Origin: Fusibacter_C sp942493125 | GTDB lineage: Bacteria; Bacillota; Clostridia; Peptostreptococcales; Acidaminobacteraceae | Direction: 5' to 3' | DNA length: 64,000 bases | Assembly: GCA_942493125.1 (NCBI GenBank) | Contig: OW818667.1 | Span: forward strand, 434,001 to 498,000 | In this document: one piece after another, positions 1 through 7,121 of the stretch | How the letters are laid out: the number at the start of each line of letters is the position of its first letter | Position numbering within the stretch: position 1 is the stretch's first letter | The notes under the pieces: model-generated | The model's input: the letters and a program-made list of their open reading frames with translations, nothing else | Database searches by the model: none | Told to the model about the DNA's origin: nothing | Position numbers and translations under genes: made by a program

Positions 1-406
1 GCTTAATGAGTTTTTTGTACTGTGCCTCAGCTGTGAAATCCGTGATGATGCATTTTGGAACATGCAGTTCTTTTAAAAAGTCCATGACAAAAGGCTCAGG
101 CTTGATGCGTTCCATAAAAAGGCGCCAGTAATAAGCATCTAGCTCCAAACAATATGCGATATCAAAAGCACCAATCAATTCAAGCATTTTTTGGAAATAA
201 AAAAGTCTATGATGTGACGCTGCTGTTAAGGCGAGCTGTCGATGATTCATCTTCTTCGCACGATCAAACAACACGACTAAATCGGCATAAGGTAAGCAAA
301 ACTTTTTGGCGAATTTATCTAGTGTATCCGCCAGTGCACTTTCATGTGGCGTGTCATAATCGTAAAGTGTATTGTCAAGGTCGAGTAAAACCCCTTTATA
401 AGTCAT
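1..406 (-). CDS. HAD-superfamily hydrolase, YjjG-like (3' end outside window)
   Basis: The reverse strand reads open from an ATG at 406 to the window edge, giving 135 residues of a longer protein. Residues 9-13 are DLDNT, the HAD motif I with nucleophile Asp9 and Asp11, followed by LYDYD as in YjjG-type pyrimidine nucleotidases. Residues 120-125 (IITDFT) fit motif II with its Thr. The predicted role is a small cytosolic phosphatase acting on a nucleotide or sugar phosphate. The start overlaps the end of the upstream kinase-fusion gene by 11 bases, so the two are probably translationally coupled. A phosphatase coupled to a kinase suggests a shared phosphorylated substrate, but that is inference. 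Motif III and the C-terminus lie outside the window. Confidence 0.85.
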   Translation of the reverse strand, partial: MTYKGVLLDLDNTLYDYDTPHESALADTLDKFAKKFCLPYADLVVLFDRAKKMNHRQLALTAASHHRLFYFQKMLELIGAFDIAYCLELDAYYWRLFMERIKPEPFVMDFLKELHVPKCIITDFTAEAQYKKLIK

Positions 407-2402
407 AGTCTTCTCCCTTTTTCATATTATGGCTAAGAAGTGCAAGCGTCATGAGTTGTATGACGCCATGGTACCCACTCACCCATTTGATAGCATGGCC
501 GTTTACGAGCTCATCGATGTGCTCGATGTAACGTTCAGAAATCGCAATCAATTCTTCTTTATCTACATGATCTTTAAATGTGATATGTTGGTATTTCATA
601 TCGGCATCATATGCGTGCTCAATCTCGTGGCCATAGGCTTCAAGTGTTTCGACGAGGCCTTCTACCTCTACATCCAGCTTGAGCATAATTTTAAGTTTTA
701 GCTTAGGATCGACTGAGACATCACCTGCCGTGTAGTCATCATCAGAAAAAAATCTTATGACGAGATCAGCATAATGCATTTGAGGGTGTATATATTTTTC
801 CGCATCCACTTCACGCATTGTGATCTGATCCATGATTCTATCAAGGGTATAACCTCTTAAAGAGACATCGCGTTTGATTTTCCAATGGCGTCTCAACTTT
901 TCTTGAGTATCAAGATAGATTTTAACGTCGATGAGTTTGCGCGTTTGAGGTAAATAGAATGGATGTAGACCAGCGACAAGTATAAAATCATTGGCATACA
1001 CTTTTTTAGGTGCCGTCAATTGACCCGTGTGATGATCGTATTCTACACGTTCAATACTCGATCCATTTTTAAGCGCTTTCAAGTACTGCGCTTGACGGTA
1101 CAAGTAGTTTGCCTTCGGGTTGAGATGTGTGATTGTATCCCAGCTCTGATCACCTCGTCCCCATTTGTGATCGCCATCCGATTCGATTGGCACGATGTTC
1201 TGTTCGCCCAACAAATCGATTAAGCTGTTTTTTAGCGTGCTTTTGCCAACACCGGAGTCACCACCAATGCCGATGATCGTCGCGTGCTCTTTTTTCTTGT
1301 AGACGCTGTTTGACTTGATGCCATATTTATATAGGACGTAAACGACAAATAGCAAAATGCCTTCAAATGTCGTAAATATTAGATTTTTCAGTGGTTCGCT
1401 TTCAATATAAGGCGTCGCGATAAACGTAATCAAGTAGACGACAGAAAAGAGTGCGCTAAGTGCATAAGCGATCTTGTGTCTGTCTAAAAGACTGATAAAG
1501 AGCACGGCGCAAAGCACAAAGCTCCACACATACCAGTTCTCAGAAGGCGGCACAAGTATGACGAATACCGAGTATATGACCGCTAAGAAATTGTGAAACA
1601 AATCTTTATTGAGCTTTTCATACATGAGAAATCTCGCATAGATCGCAAGAATCCCAAGATACGCAATATAGAGCTTATAGCTGCCCATCGGCAGTACGAG
1701 ATCATATAATAGACTCTGCTGTGGGTTGAGATAAACCATTTGAATATAACTCGTCTGATAAATAAAAGGTGCAGAGACCACGAACACAACTGCAAAAAAC
1801 GCGCCTATAAATTTGGCGATTACCTGATATTTGTCCCTTTGGATATTACGATACAAGAAGATGATGGCCAGTGGCAATGCAAACATCATCGGCAATTTCA
1901 CACTAAATCCAAGGCCAAGGCTCACTGCCATGAAAAGATAGTTTCGCTTTTGAAGATAATAAAGCGATAGCATCATAAAGAACAATGCAATGATGTCTAA
2001 GTGTCCTAAATAGAAAGTCGCATAGATCACGACTGGTGATAAAAAATAGAAATAGAGCGTCTTAAACTTCTTGTTTGGAAACATGCGATCTAAAAGCCAT
2101 AAACAGCCAATGTCAGCTAATAACAGTGGCAAAATATAAAGGGCATTCTTGACTGCATCCGGTACGCTCCCAAAGATAGCGATGGGTAACTGCACCAGTT
2201 TGTAGACATAGAGCATAAGTGCCGGGTAAGGAAAAGCACCAAGTTCACCCTGTGCAAAGTATACAGCCCATGGTGATGTCGTCAAAGAAAAATTGCCGAC
2301 GAACTCAAAGACGGCATCTACTTGACTTTGATCAATCCATAAGATACCGATGATCAGTTTTATAAGTACGGCAGCAAGGCCTAAGCCTTTAAATGTTTTC
2401 AT
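396..2402 (-). CDS. GT-C-like polytopic membrane protein fused to uridine-kinase-like P-loop domain
   Basis: This is a 668-residue fusion. Residues 1 to about 365 hold roughly ten hydrophobic segments and resemble polyprenol-phosphate-sugar-dependent mannosyltransferases (GT-C/PIG-M-like), with GHLD in an early loop. After a basic linker, residues about 375-570 form a uridine kinase/phosphoribulokinase-type domain: Walker A GIGGDSGVGKST near 380, then a YDHHTG segment and the lid-like KIKRDVSLRGYTLDRI. The last 100 residues are mixed alpha/beta and were not assigned. Such kinases phosphorylate a hydroxyl of a nucleoside or sugar. The gene overlaps the upstream membrane gene by 14 bases and the downstream HAD gene by 11, indicating one operon. 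The combined activity is unknown; phosphorylation of a glycosylation substrate at the membrane is a guess. Confidence 0.75.
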   Translation of the reverse strand: MKTFKGLGLAAVLIKLIIGILWIDQSQVDAVFEFVGNFSLTTSPWAVYFAQGELGAFPYPALMLYVYKLVQLPIAIFGSVPDAVKNALYILPLLLADIGCLWLLDRMFPNKKFKTLYFYFLSPVVIYATFYLGHLDIIALFFMMLSLYYLQKRNYLFMAVSLGLGFSVKLPMMFALPLAIIFLYRNIQRDKYQVIAKFIGAFFAVVFVVSAPFIYQTSYIQMVYLNPQQSLLYDLVLPMGSYKLYIAYLGILAIYARFLMYEKLNKDLFHNFLAVIYSVFVILVPPSENWYVWSFVLCAVLFISLLDRHKIAYALSALFSVVYLITFIATPYIESEPLKNLIFTTFEGILLFVVYVLYKYGIKSNSVYKKKEHATIIGIGGDSGVGKSTLKNSLIDLLGEQNIVPIESDGDHKWGRGDQSWDTITHLNPKANYLYRQAQYLKALKNGSSIERVEYDHHTGQLTAPKKVYANDFILVAGLHPFYLPQTRKLIDVKIYLDTQEKLRRHWKIKRDVSLRGYTLDRIMDQITMREVDAEKYIHPQMHYADLVIRFFSDDDYTAGDVSVDPKLKLKIMLKLDVEVEGLVETLEAYGHEIEHAYDADMKYQHITFKDHVDKEELIAISERYIEHIDELVNGHAIKWVSGYHGVIQLMTLALLSHNMKKGEDYDL

Positions 2403-3681
2403 ATGATCTTTTCACCCGTTTCATTGAGACTTCAAATAATAAGCATGTTGCTGCAAAATAGGACCATAGAAGCGGCTCTACCATATAACGCGCTTGAATT
2501 TCAAAGACGCTATGAAGTGCCATAAAGGCAAAGTAGATGGCAAAAGGTACGATCGCCAGCGGTATTTTTAATTTACGCCATAATAAAAGCGTAAAAGCTA
2601 TCAAAATATATACGAGACTTTTAAATCGATTGACCCAAGTTTCCTCAATTTTTTCATATGCCCGTACGATTACCAAATCTGCATCTGTATAAGTTCTATG
2701 TTTGACGCCAAATGCTAGGAGTTCCCTATAAGCAAACTCGTCGTATTTAAGGACATGATCGATTTTACAGCCTATGATCTCCAAGATATAGCGTTTGCTT
2801 TTCACGCTTAAATGCCGATCGATGACTTCAAGAAAAGGGACATCGAGTTCCTCAAGTGTTTTATCAAACGCTGCTCGCGTCCACCTGCCACACATGGAAC
2901 CTGTTTGTGTATATAGCAATCCCGTGTAAAGTTGAAGTCTCCCCTGTCTCGCCACATCCTGTTTGCTTTCAGATTGATTGCGTAATAGGACTTCGCTCAC
3001 TGCTGCAAATCCCACTGAAAGACAAATGACAAAAACAACCAGCTGAATGACTCGGTCCTTTCGTAGCGCACCAAAATGAAAAACGCCTATCATTAAGACG
3101 ATGATCCCGAGTGCAAGTCCCGTCTTTACCCTGAGGGCCACTGCGAAGAAGAGCATAACACCTGCAAAAATCAGCCATGCCTTTTTTTTATGTGTTCCAT
3201 AAAGGCTAAAACCTCTCGTAGCTGCTATGAGTAGTGCTACATTTGGAAAGTCTGCATTGACCATACCCGAATAAGCGGCATTCCAGAGTCCAAACATGGC
3301 TAGAGCTACAGTCATCAGCAGCTGACCAATGATGCCAAGTGGATGCTTATATTTTTTAAAAGTCATCCAAGTTGACAGATATACGAGCACTAAAAAAAAG
3401 CTGTTTACTGCGAGCGCTGACCAATAAGGTTCAATGCCTAAGGCTTTAAAAGGTGCATAGATAAAGCCGATGATGCCACCTTTATGATAGATGGACAAAT
3501 CACTGGCCAAGTTCCAATAGTATATGAAATCACTGGTAGGCAACGGTTTCACGGTATTTACAACATGAAAGCTCAGTTTAGCAAAGTAAACCAAAACAGC
3601 TGTATGTACTATAAATAATATAATGTTGATTATATGATCGCTAATCGAATTTTTACGAAGCTTCATTTGACTACGTTCCAC
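2389..3681 (-). CDS. Polytopic membrane protein, glycosyltransferase family 39-like
   Basis: The protein has 430 residues with about nine to eleven predicted membrane segments. After the first segment there is a SDFIYYWNLA loop; acidic residues at this position bind the lipid-linked donor in GT-C glycosyltransferases. A soluble stretch of about 90 residues follows the middle membrane block. Expected role: transfer of a sugar from a polyprenyl-phosphate donor to a cell-surface acceptor. I chose the GTG start because GAGGG lies about seven bases upstream; an ATG five codons later is the alternative. This is the first gene of a three-gene operon with the kinase-fusion protein and the HAD phosphatase. 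The donor and acceptor cannot be read from the sequence. Confidence 0.65.
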   Translation of the reverse strand: MERSQMKLRKNSISDHIINIILFIVHTAVLVYFAKLSFHVVNTVKPLPTSDFIYYWNLASDLSIYHKGGIIGFIYAPFKALGIEPYWSALAVNSFFLVLVYLSTWMTFKKYKHPLGIIGQLLMTVALAMFGLWNAAYSGMVNADFPNVALLIAATRGFSLYGTHKKKAWLIFAGVMLFFAVALRVKTGLALGIIVLMIGVFHFGALRKDRVIQLVVFVICLSVGFAAVSEVLLRNQSESKQDVARQGRLQLYTGLLYTQTGSMCGRWTRAAFDKTLEELDVPFLEVIDRHLSVKSKRYILEIIGCKIDHVLKYDEFAYRELLAFGVKHRTYTDADLVIVRAYEKIEETWVNRFKSLVYILIAFTLLLWRKLKIPLAIVPFAIYFAFMALHSVFEIQARYMVEPLLWSYFAATCLLFEVSMKRVKRSYENI

Positions 3682-3760
3682 AATATACCCTCAACTATTC
3701 GTTTGTTTTTTTAATAACTGCAATGCTTGTACAATTATACCACAAAACCGTGGTTTCTGT
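3682..3760 (-). promoter_or_regulatory. Promoter of the GT-C/kinase/HAD operon
   Basis: On the reverse strand an extended -10 element (TGGTATAAT) lies at about 3733-3741, roughly 55 bases upstream of the GTG start. No good -35 is visible, as is usual for extended -10 promoters. GAGGG near 3690 is the ribosome binding site. Confidence 0.55.
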
Positions 3761-3785
3761 AGAGGTATAAAGTATGGAAATTGCA

Positions 3786-3824
3786 TAAAAAAAGCACCTG
3801 TGCGTGTTCACATAGGGTGCTTCC
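3786..3824 (-). terminator. Rho-independent terminator of the RarD-ArsR-ECF operon
   Basis: An imperfect stem (GCACC...GGTGC, extended by TATGTG/CACA) is followed on the reverse strand by seven Ts. It lies about 150 bases downstream of the ECF S-component stop codon. A copy of the dispersed repeat (3773-3786) abuts the T-tract. Confidence 0.75.
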
Positions 3825-3853
3825 ATTTTTAACATGATTATATGAGTATTACT

Positions 3854-3971
3854 TATGGAAATTGCATAATTACCTTTTAAGTTGCAAAATTCCGTTTATC
3901 GAAATTGACAATGGCACAATCAAGCCGTTTTGATAAATGAAATTCATTCAATTTGGAATTATGCAATTTCC
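3854..3971. repeat. 118-bp element bounded by inverted copies of the dispersed repeat
   Basis: GGAAATTGCATAATTACC on the plus strand (from 3857) and GGAAATTGCATAATT on the minus strand (3957-3971) bound a 118-base non-coding stretch. The right-hand copy begins at the base next to the TGA stop of the ECF gene. The interior has no open frame and contains GTTGCAAAATTCC, which can pair with the left-hand copy. This fits a small non-autonomous inverted-repeat element or a structured 3' untranslated region. Confidence 0.5.
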
Positions 3972-4526
3972 TCATTTATGATTTAGTTTCAGATACCCTG
4001 ACAAGTATTTTACGATGATAATCGCTAAAAAACCACCGATTAGTGCCGTATACAGTTGTGGTAAAGAAAATGCGGCAACGATCTTAGGCGGTACTTTCTC
4101 CATGAAAAACGTTACGAGATATCGAATCGAAACCGCTAAAAAGGCGAATTTTAGTAATGCGGCAACGAAAACGCCAACGATATCACCATATTTAGGGAGT
4201 GCGCGTCTTATCAGATTAAAACTAAGTATCAATAACGTGTTGCCAAGCATTATGAAAGGGACAAGTGGCAATAGTGGCATGATGCCCAGTACAAATGCCA
4301 TTATTGGCGTCAAACAGCCGATAATGATGGCTGGCAATGAACCAACAACCACTGCGGCAATCAACAAGGTCATGTTGACAAGTGGTCCAACTGCAGGTTG
4401 TGCAAACTGTGTAAAGCCAATTTGGAAGACGAGTGCAAGGGCTAAAAGAACTGAAGTTCTTGTAAGCAAAGTCATCGTCATATTGTGTTTTGTCATAGTG
4501 TGTTTTGTCATATTGCGATTGGTCAT
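3972..4526 (-). CDS. ECF transporter S component-like membrane protein
   Basis: The 184-residue protein has about five to six hydrophobic segments and the small size typical of energy-coupling-factor S components, the membrane subunits that bind a vitamin or metal and are driven by a shared EcfAA'T module. The substrate cannot be read from sequence. No EcfA or EcfT gene is in the window, so it would rely on a module elsewhere. GGAGGAGG precedes the first ATG by six bases. The N-terminus is odd: five-residue units (MTNRN, MTKHT, MTKHN) put further ATGs at residues 6, 11, 16 and 18. It is the last gene of an operon after rarD and an ArsR repressor, 12 bases from the latter. Confidence 0.7.
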   Translation of the reverse strand: MTNRNMTKHTMTKHNMTMTLLTRTSVLLALALVFQIGFTQFAQPAVGPLVNMTLLIAAVVVGSLPAIIIGCLTPIMAFVLGIMPLLPLVPFIMLGNTLLILSFNLIRRALPKYGDIVGVFVAALLKFAFLAVSIRYLVTFFMEKVPPKIVAAFSLPQLYTALIGGFLAIIIVKYLSGYLKLNHK

Positions 4527-4538
4527 GTCAGCCTCCTC

Positions 4539-4922
4539 CTATTCTCCTATGTGTACGAGACCTTGATCTATAATTTGCTTAACGTGATTATCGTCCAACG
4601 AATAATAAACGACCTTTCCTTCTTTTCTATTCTTTACAAGACGTGCTTGTTTAAGAACTCTCAATTGATGCGATATTGCGCTCTGCGTCATGTTTAGCAA
4701 ATATGCGATGTCGCAGACACACATTTCTGATTCTGCCAAAGACGACAATATTTTAATGCGTGTCGGATCGCCAAATACTTTGAAAAAGTCCGCTAATAAT
4801 GATAAATTTTCTGGATTTGGCAAGACGCTTCTCACCTTTTCGATCAAATCTTCATGTATAATATTGCAGTCGCAACGCTCGTCATTTATTTTTTGTGCTT
4901 TGTTTTCATTTTCCATGGCCAT
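4539..4922 (-). CDS. ArsR/SmtB-family repressor (CadC-like)
   Basis: A winged-helix ArsR-type repressor of 127 residues from the chosen ATG. The helix-turn-helix core reads VFGDPTRIKILSSLAESEMCVCDIAYLLNMTQSAISHQLRVLKQ. The MCVCDI segment matches the ELCVCD metal-binding motif of the CadC/SmtB group, and an N-terminal CDC pair could supply further thiolates, so a soft metal such as Cd, Pb or Zn is the likely inducer. An upstream TTG is in frame, but GGAG six bases before ATG 4922 supports the later start. It overlaps the end of rarD by 17 bases and precedes an ECF S component. It may regulate this operon, but no operator was identified. Confidence 0.85.
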   Translation of the reverse strand: MAMENENKAQKINDERCDCNIIHEDLIEKVRSVLPNPENLSLLADFFKVFGDPTRIKILSSLAESEMCVCDIAYLLNMTQSAISHQLRVLKQARLVKNRKEGKVVYYSLDDNHVKQIIDQGLVHIGE

Positions 4923-5829
4923 CACGCTCTCCAATCATCTTAAGTTTACTTTGTTTCAATAGGTCAAATTGCGAATAGGAAAAAAAGCCAAGTCCAATCC
5001 ATATCAGTGCAAATGAGAAAAAGGATCTCATATCAAACGTCTCTTTAAAAACAAATATGGCTAGCAGTAAAGCAATCGTCGGAGAAAGATATTGCAAGAA
5101 GCCCACGACATTCAAAGGCAAACGCTTGGTACTTTCCGCATATAACAACAAAGGCGTCGCTGTGATGAGGCCACTGAATGAGATCATCACCCAGTAAATA
5201 AAAGGCAAGTTACCTGTTATCCCCTGTCCACTGGATTCTACAAACGCGATATAGATCAATGAGGGAATACCGATGATCAATGTCTCAAAACCAAGTCCTG
5301 TCAACGAATCCAATCCGGATTTTTTTTTGTAAAACCCATACATGGCAAAACTCAAAGCCAAAACGAGTGAAATCAGCGGCAACTTACCATACAAAATCGT
5401 TTTGAAAATAACGCCTAATGTGGCGAGTCCGATACCAATCTTTTGATAGCCATTGAGACGTTCTTTATAGAATAGCCTACCCAAAACCGTCAAAATCAAC
5501 GGCGTAATGTAATACCCGAGACTCGTTTCAAGGACGAAGTTATTGTTTACAGCCCAGATATAAAGCATCCAGTTAACCGATATAAATAAGGTCGGTGGCA
5601 ATATTTTTTTGAGTTGTTCCAAGTTTGTTATAGTACTGTAAAACACCTTATGATTTTTCTTGATTATCAAGAGTAGCATTATGAATAAAAAGGACCAAAC
5701 GACGCGTTGTGCAAATATTTGATACGGAGAAATCGCACTGACGAGCTTCCAATATAGAGGTAACAGCCCCCACATACAGTAAGCGAGCGAACCGAAAATC
5801 AAACCTTCAATATACTTTTTTCTGTCCAA
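4906..5829 (-). CDS. rarD: RarD-family EamA/DMT permease
   Basis: The 307-residue protein has ten predicted membrane helices in two EamA repeats. The opening GLIFGSLAYCMWGLLPLYWK and the later QRVVWSF are typical of RarD, a drug/metabolite transporter family member. The transported substrate of RarD proteins is not established. Translation starts at TTG 5829, with AGGAGG five bases upstream. It is the first gene of an operon that continues into the ArsR repressor (17-base overlap) and the ECF S component. Confidence 0.88.
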   Translation of the reverse strand: MDRKKYIEGLIFGSLAYCMWGLLPLYWKLVSAISPYQIFAQRVVWSFLFIMLLLIIKKNHKVFYSTITNLEQLKKILPPTLFISVNWMLYIWAVNNNFVLETSLGYYITPLILTVLGRLFYKERLNGYQKIGIGLATLGVIFKTILYGKLPLISLVLALSFAMYGFYKKKSGLDSLTGLGFETLIIGIPSLIYIAFVESSGQGITGNLPFIYWVMISFSGLITATPLLLYAESTKRLPLNVVGFLQYLSPTIALLLAIFVFKETFDMRSFFSFALIWIGLGFFSYSQFDLLKQSKLKMIGERDGHGK

Positions 5830-5851
5830 TTTACCCTCCTGAGTGGCTATT

Positions 5852-6967
5852 TCACTTTAACAAATACATGGCATAGTAAGCATCATATGTTAATCCTGAA
5901 CTTTTTAGCTGCGTGGCAACTTCAGCGCCTAAATAACGATAGTGCCAAGGTTCATACATATACCCCGTTATCGTTTCTTTTCCCTCAGGATATCTTAAGA
6001 CATAACCATATTTGTGGGCGTTCTCACTGAGCCAAGCAAATTCTTTTGTGTTTTCAAATGCTTGCGCAACGTCATTGATATCGATGGCCAAACCCGTTTC
6101 GTGCTCAGAATGACCCGGTCTGGCAGAAAATCTGTCTGCAGCTGTCTGGCCATTGTTGTTCTTATACTTTTGATACAAGTTTGCTTGATAGCTGTTTGAT
6201 CGATAGGCTGAAATGATGCGAAGTGACAGACCATCAGCTTTAGCGGCATCTGACATGGTTATAAATGCGTCGAGTGCATTTTGCTTGAGTTGATACGTTT
6301 TTCCATCGGCCACAAAATAACCTTCTGGGACACTCTTGAGGTTCTCTGGTGTGAAATCGCTCGGCAACTGATAATATTTATTACAGATGACGGACAATGC
6401 GTTTGGGTCTTTAACCTTTTCAATATGACCGTAAAAGTCATAATCCAAATTCATATTTACATCTCTGACGATCTCTGAAGCGCTCATCGCCTTATGTGTC
6501 TCATAATAAGCTTGATAACGCGATTCTAAAGTCTGAATATAATACGATACTGCCGTAAAATCCATGTTTGCGTCCCCCTTGGTCGTCGTTTCTGTACTAG
6601 ATTCTGTTGAGGCATCCACTATTTTCTCAGTCGTTTTTACTGGTGGCTCTGAAGATTCGGATGTACTTGATGCGTCTGTTGATTCTGTTGATTCTGTTGA
6701 TTCTGTTGATTCTGTTGATTCTGTTGATTCTGTTGATTCTGATGTATCAGTTGATACAGATGGCTCCGTTGTTTCTGATGGCATCTGTGTACTGTCTGAC
6801 GGATCTGATTTGATGCCTTTGCTGATCATCAAAATTATGAGCCATATGACAAGCAGGCAAACGGATACAATAGCCATTCTTCGCAGTAGAAATTTTGATT
6901 TTTTGCGTTTGGATCTCGTATTTTTTGTGTCTCGATTATCTGTTTTTCGAATTTTGTCTGATTGCAT
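5852..6967 (-). CDS. Membrane-anchored D-alanyl-D-alanine carboxypeptidase, VanY/M15 family
   Basis: The 371-residue protein has a basic cytoplasmic N-terminus, one membrane anchor (about 31-48) and an extracellular Ser/Thr/Glu-rich linker (about 51-133). An M15B peptidase domain fills residues about 140-371. Zinc ligands are visible in SEHETGLAID (Ser287, His289, Gly292, Asp296), with catalytic Glu339 and ligand His342 in EPWHYRYLG. It should trim the terminal D-Ala from peptidoglycan stem peptides at the cell surface. The linker contains seven in-frame tandem copies of a three-residue unit. RBS AGAGGAAAG precedes the ATG. No vancomycin resistance ligase is nearby, so this looks like a housekeeping carboxypeptidase. 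Confidence 0.9.
   Translation of the reverse strand: MQSDKIRKTDNRDTKNTRSKRKKSKFLLRRMAIVSVCLLVIWLIILMISKGIKSDPSDSTQMPSETTEPSVSTDTSESTESTESTESTESTESTESTDASSTSESSEPPVKTTEKIVDASTESSTETTTKGDANMDFTAVSYYIQTLESRYQAYYETHKAMSASEIVRDVNMNLDYDFYGHIEKVKDPNALSVICNKYYQLPSDFTPENLKSVPEGYFVADGKTYQLKQNALDAFITMSDAAKADGLSLRIISAYRSNSYQANLYQKYKNNNGQTAADRFSARPGHSEHETGLAIDINDVAQAFENTKEFAWLSENAHKYGYVLRYPEGKETITGYMYEPWHYRYLGAEVATQLKSSGLTYDAYYAMYLLK
6675..6740. repeat. 9-bp tandem repeat (about 7 copies) in the VanY linker
   Basis: TCTGTTGAT is repeated head to tail about seven times, encoding (SerThrGlu)n on the reverse strand. Because the unit is a multiple of three, changes in copy number would alter the length of the extracellular linker without a frameshift. 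Confidence 0.9.
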
Positions 6968-7055
6968 CTGTCACTTTCCTCTGAGATTTTCTATGCTTTT
7001 ATTATAGCCCATTCTCTCCATTTAAAAAACACATTTTATCGACTTTCAGGCTACT

Positions 7056-7084
7056 TTGACATAATCTTTCGGGTATGGTAATAT
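7056..7084 (+). promoter_or_regulatory. Sigma-A promoter of the ABC exporter operon
   Basis: TTGACA (7056-7061), a 17-base spacer and TAATAT (7079-7084) lie 38 bases before the first exporter gene. Confidence 0.8.
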
Positions 7085-7121
7085 TTTTATGAAATGAGAC
7101 GAACAAAGTTGAGGAGCACAT

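Noticed and set aside
154..408. Plus-strand open frame at the left edge
   Set aside because: The reverse strand there encodes a HAD hydrolase with DLDNT, overlapping the upstream gene by 11 bases.
4015..4566. Open frame of 183 codons on the plus strand opposite the ECF S-component gene
   Set aside because: It is antisense to a well-supported gene with a strong ribosome binding site; it has no ribosome binding site and resembles no protein.
6675..6740. CRISPR-like repeat
   Set aside because: The unit is 9 bp with no spacers and is in frame within a coding sequence; no CRISPR array or cas gene is visible in the window.
6564..7007. Open frame on the plus strand opposite the VanY linker
   Set aside because: It exists only because the 9-bp repeat is open in several frames; the reverse-strand VanY frame has clear catalytic motifs.
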